In this document: positions 1-7,037 of the stretch, in pieces
How positions within the stretch are numbered: position 1 is the first letter of the stretch
How the letters are laid out: every line of letters begins with the position of its first letter
Assembly: GCA_004335635.1 (NCBI GenBank)
Contig: QAXH01006302.1
Span: 5,148 to 16,815 of the forward strand
Direction: 5' to 3'
Length of the DNA stretch: 11,668 nucleotides
DNA from: Chloromonas sp. AAM2
Taxonomy: Eukaryota; Chlorophyta; Chlorophyceae; Chlamydomonadales; Chlamydomonadaceae
The notes under the pieces: model-generated
Seen by the model: the letters and a program-made list of their open reading frames with translations, nothing else
The model's database searches: none
What the model was told of the DNA's origin: nothing
Program-made: the position numbers and the translations under genes

Positions 1-232
1 CACTCACCATGTATGGGGAGGACTCACCATGTATGGGGAGGACTCACCATGTATGGGGAGGACTCACCATGTATGGGGAGGACTCACCATGTATGGGGAG
101 GACTCACCATGTATGGGGAGGACTCACCATGTATGGGGAGGACTCACCATGTATGGGGAGGACTCACCATGTATGGGGAGGACTCACCATGTATGGGGAG
201 GACTCACCATGTATGGGGAGAACTCACCATGT
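1..232. repeat. 20-bp minisatellite, 11 full copies plus a partial copy
   Basis: Eleven nearly perfect 20-bp units (gactcaccatgtatggggag; the first base differs in copy 1) run from the left edge to 220, and a twelfth starts at 221 and diverges after about 12 bases. The array probably continues beyond the window. On the plus strand it has no stop in any frame, so it gives artefact reading frames with a 20-residue repeat. On the minus strand, the sense strand of REV1, each unit contains GGTGAGT, a strong 5' splice-site match. As the REV1 catalytic exons must lie further left, the array is probably inside a REV1 intron. Confidence 0.97.
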
Positions 233-240
233 CTACGTGG

Positions 241-684
241 ATGATGGCTCGCTCTGAGGGTGGTGGTGGCAGGGTCCCTTCAGGCGCCTGGTGCCGGGGC
301 TGGAACAGCGCACCTGACACAACAAGCCACGCGGCGCTCGCCACAGCACGTGAGCATGAATTCAACTGCCTGTCTACCCTGAGTGACGTTACAACAGGCT
401 AGCAGCATGGCCAAACTGGCTGTTACGTCCCAACTGTTCGAATTTGAAGTCTCTGTGCAAGGGGGTCCGGAGAGCGTGTTGTGATGCCTTGGGCAGTACA
501 TGAGCATGCACCAACTGCCTGCCTGTCCACGAGTCCCACACAACAGTGTCAGCAATGCTCTTGCACTGCTGTAAGACATGGGTCAGTCAATCCTAAGAAA
601 CGGTGTTATCCAGATACAAGAGGCCAGCTTACAGGTAGCAGTCAGCCATGGCCCAGCAGCCCTGTGTGCGCCAGGCGTGCTCAC
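241..684 (-). other. REV1 intron 8 (part), no supported exon
   Basis: This stretch follows the REV1 exon 8 donor and shows no recognisable coding sequence. The expected next conserved element of REV1, the HIDxDCFF-type start of the polymerase palm, is not found on the minus strand here. One splice-bounded open segment (about 452-314, minus) would fit the phase of exon 8 but encodes a Cys-rich peptide with no similarity I recognise. I treat the region as intron. Confidence 0.5.
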
Positions 685-3600
685 CAATGCCCCTGGGCTG
701 TGCTAGCTGCCTTGGCTGCGGTCCCGCCCCGTCCCTGTCGGCCATGAGCGCCTCAATGCGCGCCTTCCAGGTGCCGATGAAGTGAAGCCGGGAGGACCTG
801 CGGTATTGATGCAGTAAGGGTAAGTTCGAGTAGGGTGCATTCACATGTGAAATTGGGTTATGATTGTGGGCACAAACTTGGGTTCAAGTTTAAGGTTGGA
901 CCTACAGGTGAAGGCAAGGCAGGCAACACATGGAGTGGAGCATGTGATTTGGTTCAGGGCACAGTGGCTCGTGTGATGATCTGGAGGAGGGCCAGGTTTA
1001 GGTGTGTTGAGGTGTGTTGAACAAGCCAGGGAGGCCGTGGCAGGGTGACAAGGACCACACAGATCCATGCTGTGCATCACCACGCCGCTGCCTTTGCGAG
1101 GTCATCCTGGGAAATTCAGTGAGACATCACCCAATGTTTCACAATTGACATGGAATTCACAATGACATCGGCTTGCCTTTCTGCAAAAGCTGGAGTATGT
1201 GGGCAAATCTGGAGGCTGTGTTGAGTCCTGACCAATCTAAGCCAGTTGTACAGTGAAGACTGGCCCATTGCCCAGTCTCTCACCTGAAGAAGTCCTCCAT
1301 GAACTTAGGGTTGTCCCATGTGCTCTTGGGCGCCCCCCTGAGCAGGTCGCAGGCAGAGCGCAGCTGGGCACACAGGTCCTGGGCAGCGCGCATCTCTGAC
1401 TCATCAAAAGGTGGATCAGGAGGGCCCGTGGCAGATGGCTGCTGCTGCTGGTGTGCCTGCTGCTGCTGTACCTGCTGCTCCTGCTGCTGCTGCTGCTCCT
1501 GCTGCTGCTGCTGCTGCAACTGCTGCAACTGCTGTTGTGCCTGTGGCTGCGCCTGCTGCTGTGGTTGATGCGGGGTTGATGGGGCGTCATGAGACTGCAT
1601 GACGGGCTCCGTCGGTGCGTATGGCTGCGGCTGGCTCGCGATTTGCACAGCCGCTGGCCCTGCTGCCGCCTGCCAACTCGGTTGCTGACCAGTCGCTGCT
1701 GTCTCCTGCACCAGCGAGTGCCAAACCCCAGGTTGCTGTTGGGATGCTGTGCCAGTGGTGGCTGCTACCGGACCTGGAAAAAACCCACCAAAGGGTGCAG
1801 GCGGGTCATGCCCAGAGCTTGTCACGGGTTGCCTCAACATAAGGGCCTGTCCGTCCTGCTTTGAATTGCCGCTTGGGTGTGGCATCGCTGTGCCGGGCTG
1901 CTGCTGCTGCTGGTACGTGTGCAGGTCCTGATGTCCTTGCTGGTGGGGCAGCGGCAGAGTGGCGCCTGCACCCTGCTGCCCCTGATGCTGCTGAGGATGT
2001 TGCTGGACCTGATGTTGATTGTGTTGCAATTGCTGCTGGTGCTGGTGCTGTGCTGGTGTATGCTGCACAGGTGCATGACTGGCCTGATCCTGTAGCTGTG
2101 GATAGATGTCCTTGGCATGCGGCAGGTGGGCAGCATGTTGTGCGAACCGCACCAGCTTGCGCTGCCCAGGTGCCGTACTCATGGGAAGCAACTGAAAGTC
2201 CTTGATCTGCATTGCAACCGAGCATGTCAAGGGGATCATGACGCCAAGAGAATATAGGGTGCTGCCCTGTCCGCAAACCTTGCTAGAGGTCTGACGACAA
2301 GAAGCCAGAGCTGACAGCTCAGGCGAATTGCATGCGTGCGGGATAATCAATACTTGCTCTTGCGTGCATGCTGCATGGCCTCGTGCAGGTGCCTCTGCTG
2401 CTGCCAAGCATGCTACATGCTCAACTGCGCATGCCCAAACATGTGCCGCATGACTCACTGGCAGTAGGCGCCCTGCCTGAAGCGATGCCACAATCCAGTC
2501 AGGACGCACCACAGGCAGAGGATTCCTGCACTCACAAGCGCATGGTCATCACGTGGCCGTTCATGGCATGCCATATGCCAGTACTACGAGGCTGGTGAAC
2601 AACTAAGTTGCAACTTTGGTTCAAAACAGCGATGGGCATCAACTGTGGCCTGTGGTTGATGGGATGGCAGAAGGCAACATGTCTTGTAGACGTATTTTGG
2701 CGCTCTTGAGGTGGTGCTCACCGCTCATGCGCCAGCTGCTTCAACTTTGTGTCCGGCAGGTTGTTACAGATGAAGTGTGTCACGTGCTCCCTGAAGATCA
2801 GGACAGGCCATCAATCATCCAAGGACTAAAGTCAGTCAACTAGGCATGAAGCAGCTGGCAGCTGCCATGGGAGCGGCATGACATACACAACGTCTACTCT
2901 GCACGCCTGGCAGCTTCCTTGGCAGTACGGCAGGCATGTTTGAACTCCTTCTGGGCCTAATGAGGTTTGCGGACAGGATAGCACCCCGAGGGTGGGCCAT
3001 CACCACCACTATCTCACATGTCATACTCCCTCTCACATGCTAGTTTGCTGCCCTCCCTGCATGTGACTAACCTGTACAGATAGTTCTCATACCGCCCACC
3101 GTGCAGCAACATGATCTGCTTGAGTTCCTGCACAGCACATGAGTCGTGCAAGTTTGATTTGTGCAGTCAGCGAGTGATTTGTGGAACCAGCACGCCCCAT
3201 GGTCACCGTAGAACTGATCAGTCTGTGGCAGTGCAGCTCAGCAGACAGGACGACAGAAGACATGAAAAACCTCCTGACAGATCCAGTTCTCACAGCTTTC
3301 ATGTCTGCACCATGTTGTTGTTTGTCGTCATAAGCATTTATTTGCTATGAATGGTGTTGGTGAGGAGCTTGCGTGCCAGTGCTCACCTGCGCTGACGGGC
3401 GTGTGTAGCCGTCAACGAAGATGGATATCCCCAGAAACAGGTCGCTCTTTGCTGTTGCATGAAGTGAATTGGACTCGAACTGCGGCCAGGCGATGACGCA
3501 CCCACACATGGCTCAAAAAGCTGCTGATAGTGTCAAGAAATGACAATCAAATGGTGCACCTTGAATCAGGTCTGCCCCTCATAACAGATTGTCACTATTT

Positions 3601-4141
3601 ACCAGAGCCTGCTCCAAGACATAACAAGTGGGGCTGTAGCGGCTTGATTTCTGAATTGCCGTCAGTCCAACATGATGCAAGATGACGGGCAGGGTATTTG
3701 CTATTTTTTTGCGACTGGCGCTGGCCTGGCGCCAAAAGCCTCCTGGCCTGTACTCATTGACGGGAACATGCTCGTTCCAATAGCACACCAGCGTGTGACC
3801 TCTGCTGTCGGGGCTAGCGGCCAACAGTTCAAGAAGATGCCCATAGACACAGGAGAGTTATGACAAGCCTCACCTGCTCCCTGAGCTTGGAAACTTTCAG
3901 GCCCATGTAGTTGCCAAAGCTGCCACCTGGACAAAGCATAGGCAGAGGGCCCTCCTTTTGTTTCAAAACAGCACAACAGGAGTGATAAATGCGCAACGCT
4001 GGCCCTACCATGGTGCATGGTAGCTGCGGCCTCTGGTTGAGCTGGTGCAGCACATAAGGCCTCAAACGCATTGGCAGGTGTCTGCTGGGCAGCTGCCTCG
4101 GCCCCAGAAGACGAGCCATCACCACCATGCTGGGAGGTCAT
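685..4141 (-). CDS. REV1: REV1, Y-family translesion DNA synthesis protein (5' half, 8 exons)
   Basis: REV1 is a nuclear dCMP transferase and scaffold for translesion polymerases. Exons read on the minus strand: 4141-4009, 3926-3874, 3479-3387, 3127-3072, 2790-2722, 2525-2459, 2206-1284, 797-685. All introns are GT..CAG, phases agree at every junction, and about 502 residues result. Residues 46-62 (FGNYMGLKVSKLREQ) match the conserved segment before the BRCT domain. The BRCT domain (about 76-167) carries GISIFVDGYT, LLHGGRYENY, HVTHFICNNLPD, VVRPDWIVASLQAGRLLP. A Gln-rich linker of more than 250 residues follows. Then PKFMEDFFR joins SSRLHFIGTWKARI across the last intron, the REV1-specific entry to the polymerase region. 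The first ATG of the open frame is at 4141, with an upstream in-frame stop. The palm, fingers and C-terminal domain lie off the left edge. Family assignment is firm; the 3' end of exon 8 is less certain. Confidence 0.93.
1439..1570 (-). repeat. CAG-rich tract coding poly-Gln in the REV1 linker
   Basis: Within REV1 exon 7, 44 codons contain 32 glutamines, with runs of six, five and four interrupted by Glu, Leu, Val, Ala and His. Most codons are CAG, so the tract is also a trinucleotide-type repeat. A second, His- and Gln-rich patch lies near 1970-2080. The tract sits between the BRCT domain and the polymerase region, which is poorly conserved and thought to be disordered in REV1 proteins. CTG runs on the other strand yield only artefact frames. 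Confidence 0.9.
2207..2458 (-). other. REV1 intron 6, stop-free and a multiple of three
   Basis: The intron has a consensus donor (CCA|GTGAGT) and acceptor (GCAATGCAG|ATC). It is called an intron because removing it joins QAGRLLP to IKDFQLLP, the expected end of a REV1 BRCT domain. It is 252 nt long and has no stop codon in the REV1 frame, so the open frame runs straight through it from 2525 to 1280. A second in-frame acceptor (TTTCAG|TTG) lies 15 nt further into exon 7. Confidence 0.82.
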
Positions 4142-4496
4142 CACGCCTCTGCTTGGCACAATTGTCGGCTGCCAACTGATCTAGCGTCATGACACGGTCT
4201 CCTTCAGCGCAGTCATGTTAGCCACACGTGGGCTGAAGATGCTGGTCTGGTCCAGGTGGCTGTGCTCCATGGGTACGTTTACAAAGCTGAGGCTTGTGTG
4301 TTAGCTAGCAGGTGCCAAGGTGAAGGAAATCCTCGCCGTATGCCGTGTTGTGGGAAACCAAAGAGCTGCAAAACAAAAGCCGTGCTGCGCGTGCTGTCAC
4401 TGAAGAACCGGTCAAGAACGGGTCGAAAGCCCTAGCTGAGAAAACTTTCTTTCCTGGCATGGTCATGTAGGTTGAGGTTGATTGCCTGAAATCGGC
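4142..4496. promoter_or_regulatory. Divergent promoter region of REV1 and PSMG3
   Basis: The two start codons lie 355 bp apart on opposite strands, so both 5' UTRs and both core promoters must fit here unless distant 5' exons exist. I see no clear TATA box or other named element. A shared bidirectional promoter is inferred from the layout alone. Confidence 0.55.
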
Positions 4497-4880
4497 ATGG
4501 ACTTGCAACAGGGCTCTCCTGTGCGCACTAAGTTGTACTCTAATCTGGTGGGCGGCACACCTACGGACTTCTCGTTCAGTCTTTACTCGGATCGCCTGCT
4601 GCTCATCATCACACAATTGGGGAGTGCAGGCACCATCATCGCCAGTTCGAACGACACAGCATATGACGCCCCTGCACCCACGTTCAGCACAGCGGTGCTT
4701 GTGGGCAAGCGCGATGAGCCTCTGCTGCCTTTGTGTGCCCGCCAGATTGCCGAGGTTGCTGGACGGGCTGGCTTCCTCAAGCCCATGGTAATCTGCCTGG
4801 GTCTCAAGGAACACAGCATGGCCTCCATCAAAGAAGTGATCAGCCATGTTACGCAGCAGAACGTATGGTCTCAGCCATGA
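4497..4880 (+). CDS. PSMG3: Proteasome assembly chaperone 3 (PAC3 family), intronless
   Basis: The frame encodes 127 residues, close to the roughly 120 usual for PSMG3. With PAC4, PAC3 forms a heterodimer that guides assembly of the alpha-subunit ring of the 20S proteasome. Collinear matches to the family as I know it are a first strand region after GGTPTDFSFSLYSDR (about 19-33), LLLIITQLGSAGTII (34-48, like the VLVTQFGKMGTL segment), VLVGKRDEPLL (67-77, like VLLGQDEPLI), an amphipathic helix (79-91) and LGLKEHSMASIKEVI (101-115, like KDKSMEGLKALREVI). The ATG at 4497 is the first in frame, with G at +4. It has no introns, unlike the other recognised genes in the window. A 331-codon open frame lies antisense over it and is taken as a shadow. 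Confidence 0.88.
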   Translation: MDLQQGSPVRTKLYSNLVGGTPTDFSFSLYSDRLLLIITQLGSAGTIIASSNDTAYDAPAPTFSTAVLVGKRDEPLLPLCARQIAEVAGRAGFLKPMVICLGLKEHSMASIKEVISHVTQQNVWSQP

Positions 4881-5135
4881 CATGGATTGCTTAATCAGGA
4901 ATAGCTTAACAGCCGGCTTTGGGGTTGAACTTGGCAAGCCCTTGGGGCTGACGCCAGACGCTGCTGGCAAAGAGTGTAGAGTTGTGACACCCGACTCCTG
5001 CACCAACTGGTGCCTATGGTTAGCATAGACTAGGCTCACAAATTGCTTGTAGGCAACTGTGCTCATGCTGGCCACGCATAGTAAGCTGGGCTGTCTGCTG
5101 GAGCGGGTTGCTTGTAGTTGTTGCACGGAACTGTT

Positions 5136-5164
5136 TGCAATACACATCCTTGAATGAACGACAT
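5136..5164 (+). repeat. 29-bp dispersed repeat, copy 1
   Basis: The sequence from tgcaatacacatcc to gaacgacat matches 7896-7924 at 28 of 29 positions (t/a at 5155/7915). It lies in the spacer downstream of PSMG3. Flanks on both sides show only loose similarity. Confidence 0.85.
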
Positions 5165-5632
5165 GTCTCTGACGAGGTAGAACATGTTGGCTGTTTGGTT
5201 TGGCTGTGGCTTGACGGATCGGTGTTACATGCACCAGGTTGCAAGTGGCCACAGACAGAGAAAAGTTTGCCAGTTCTGGGACCAATTTTGGGACTGGCAC
5301 TGGAACCGGTGTGTTTGTGGTTTGTGTATTGGGCGGTGTGATGTTTCCAGTGTTGTCGTGTATGAGTGGGCTGGGTCAGTGTCATCTGATCACCGTATAC
5401 CCAATCACACTTGGCCCCCACAACGCACATGACCAACACTGGCTCCTGGCGGTACTCCCAAGAATTGTCCAGAACTGGCAAACTTTTTTTGTTTGTATGC
5501 TTGTTTATGAAATGCATCTAAGATTCACGTACCAGTCTGTATGTTTTCGCGTCTGATGCATTTCCAATGTTTGCAAAAATCGCGTGTCCAGTCTGTACAA
5601 AAGCGGCTGGCTGGCAGTGCACACGGTAGTTC

Positions 5633-5637
5633 TGTAA
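5633..5637 (+). terminator. Candidate TGTAA poly(A) signal for PSMG3
   Basis: This is the first plus-strand TGTAA after the PSMG3 stop, about 750 nt downstream. TGTAA is the common poly(A) signal of volvocalean algae. A five-base motif is weak evidence alone, and the long 3' UTR makes this tentative. Confidence 0.3.
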
Positions 5638-5924
5638 GAGGTCCAATACAGAGCCAGAACTGACATGTGGCCTACCTACTAGTACATGTCTGCGGGTGTG
5701 CTCCAGCAGTAATCCCAAGATATCCAACACTCCCAGAATATCCAATACCTCATCAAGCACTCAGCGTTGTCTGCCGGTGCTTGTATCGTCGGATGAGCTG
5801 AGACGAACCATTGCTGACAGCTGATGACAAGTGCTCTGAATGTTCAGCGCTCGTGTTGGCGGTCATTAGGGAGGTAATGGTTAGGGACAGGTCAGACGGC
5901 CACGGCGGTCATAACTGTCTAGCC

Positions 5925-6211
5925 ATGGCTTCTCCTGTCGTGGCCTTTGAACCATCTAACCCTAACCGGGCTGATGAGCAGCAACCAGCCAAGCCAGGTG
6001 TTGTCAGTGAGCAGATACAGGGTGCTGTGTCACAGTTGCTGACAATGCTGTATGAGGGTGTCCTGTCAGCGAAATCGCTCCGAGTGGTGCAAGTCCGGAT
6101 TGGATTACATAGAATTACAGCTGGTGATGACAACTTCCTGGTCACGCGTGCACTTCATGCGAATGGTGGTGTGACGATCAAAGCTTGGCTTCCCCAAACC
6201 ATCTGGCTGAG
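5925..6211 (+). CDS. Possible first exon of an unrecognised gene
   Basis: The ATG at 5925 lies in a strong context (tagccATGGCT), and the frame stays open for about 96 codons up to a plausible donor (CTGAG|GTAAAC). The first 50 residues look protein-like: a polar stretch with PSNPNRADEQQPAKPG, then a likely amphipathic helix (VSEQIQGAVSQLLTMLYE). After that the composition is less convincing, and a short internal intron (donor near 6055, acceptor before CTGGTGATG at about 6120) would also keep the frame. I recognise no family and cannot place later exons with confidence; a plus-strand TGTAA at 6742-6746 could be its 3' signal. It may be non-coding. Confidence 0.3.
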
Positions 6212-6215
6212 GTAA

Positions 6216-7037
6216 ACAGCCCCCAGGTCTTAACCTAGTGTTTAACCTAGAGCCTGTGTTACTCACGATGCTGGAACAAGCAGAAAAAACATGTTTTGTT
6301 AGCGCAGTTAGCTGCTCAGGCCTTCGCAGAGAGCCCTGTTCTTTAGGCTTATTGACAGCATTGGTTGGGTCATCGTCCTGACTTTCCGCCCTGGGTGGCC
6401 ATCGATGATTGACAAGGAGCCGTCACGTTGAACACACCCCGATTGTACCTGTGTCACAGGGAGAGCTGCCCTTTTGTCCAGGAGCATGGGTGCATGGATG
6501 CAGCAGCCAAGGTGCATGCATGCCTGCTCCAGGATCGCTCGCAACAAGTCTGTGCCTTCAGCCCTGTCCTGCCACCCCTATGCAAGCTGTTGTACATCAT
6601 ACCTGCTACACATCACTTCATAACACCGTGCCGACTAGTGGGACAGTTCTTGGGGGTATCACTGTGTGAGTACGTGTTGTGGGGGGGTCAAGTTTGCAAG
6701 GAGCTCACTGTGCCGTGTGTGCGGTTGTGTTTCACAGGGTTTGTAACCACAGTGTTTGTGTCACCAAACCATGGGTGTGTATATGTGTGCCAATCGCCCG
6801 CCGCGGGATGGACAGCACATGTTGTGGTACACGATACGACAGGGACAGGAAAAGCGTTGAAGGAAATGCACGAACATGATGTGTGAAGAACTCTGTTGCC
6901 GATCAGACAGATCAGAAAAATCAAAATCCGCATCGTAACCGCCAACCGCCGACCGACTGCCGGGACAGGGATCGCCGATCGGCATTGTGAACCGTCAAAA
7001 ACTTTGTACTGCGCAATCTAAGCATCGTGTGGTAAAA
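6216..7037 (+). other. Unassigned region and probable 5' region of the ankyrin gene
   Basis: I find no exon with recognisable similarity on either strand. Open frames at 6428-6886 (plus) and 6308-6547 (minus) have Cys- and Val-rich composition typical of chance frames. A TGTAA lies at 6742-6746. The final 140 bases before the ankyrin start become rich in CG dinucleotides and contain a perfect 10-bp palindrome (gccgatcggc, 6974-6983), plausible for a promoter and 5' UTR. Confidence 0.4.

Larger units (their letters stand above)
4881..5924 (+). other. PSMG3 3' UTR and spacer, no supported gene
   Basis: No reading frame here shows recognisable protein similarity or convincing splice structure. 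The region holds one copy of a 29-bp dispersed repeat (5136-5164), the first plus-strand TGTAA after PSMG3 (5633-5637), and an imperfect short direct repeat at about 5718-5752 (atatccaacactcc / atatccaatacctc). If the TGTAA is used, the PSMG3 3' UTR would be about 770 nt. Confidence 0.45.

Noticed and set aside
9..402. Plus-strand frames over the minisatellite with a repeating peptide (MYGEDSPCMGRTHHVWGGLT)
   Set aside because: A 20-bp unit without stops gives open frames in all three phases with the same 20-residue peptide; this is a product of the repeat, not a gene.
314..452. Possible extra REV1 exon on the minus strand
   Set aside because: It has an acceptor and a donor and fits the phase of exon 8, but the Cys-rich peptide has no similarity to REV1 and splice motifs this short occur by chance.
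1001..1020. Two tandem copies of ggtgtgttga
   Set aside because: Only two 10-bp copies inside a REV1 intron; too little to call a functional repeat.
1299..1602. Plus-strand poly-Cys and poly-Ala frames
   Set aside because: They are antisense readings of the CAG tract in REV1 exon 7.
4305..5300. 331-codon minus-strand open frame over PSMG3
   Set aside because: It is fully antisense to a gene with clear family similarity, and its own translation has no recognisable domain and chance-like composition.
5518..5760. Minus-strand frame with a repeated LDILG motif
   Set aside because: The motif arises from a short imperfect direct repeat, and the rest of the frame shows no family signal or splice context.
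6428..6886. 152-codon plus-strand frame
   Set aside because: Cys/Val/His-rich composition, no known motif, and it contains a TGTAA; more like spacer or 3' UTR.
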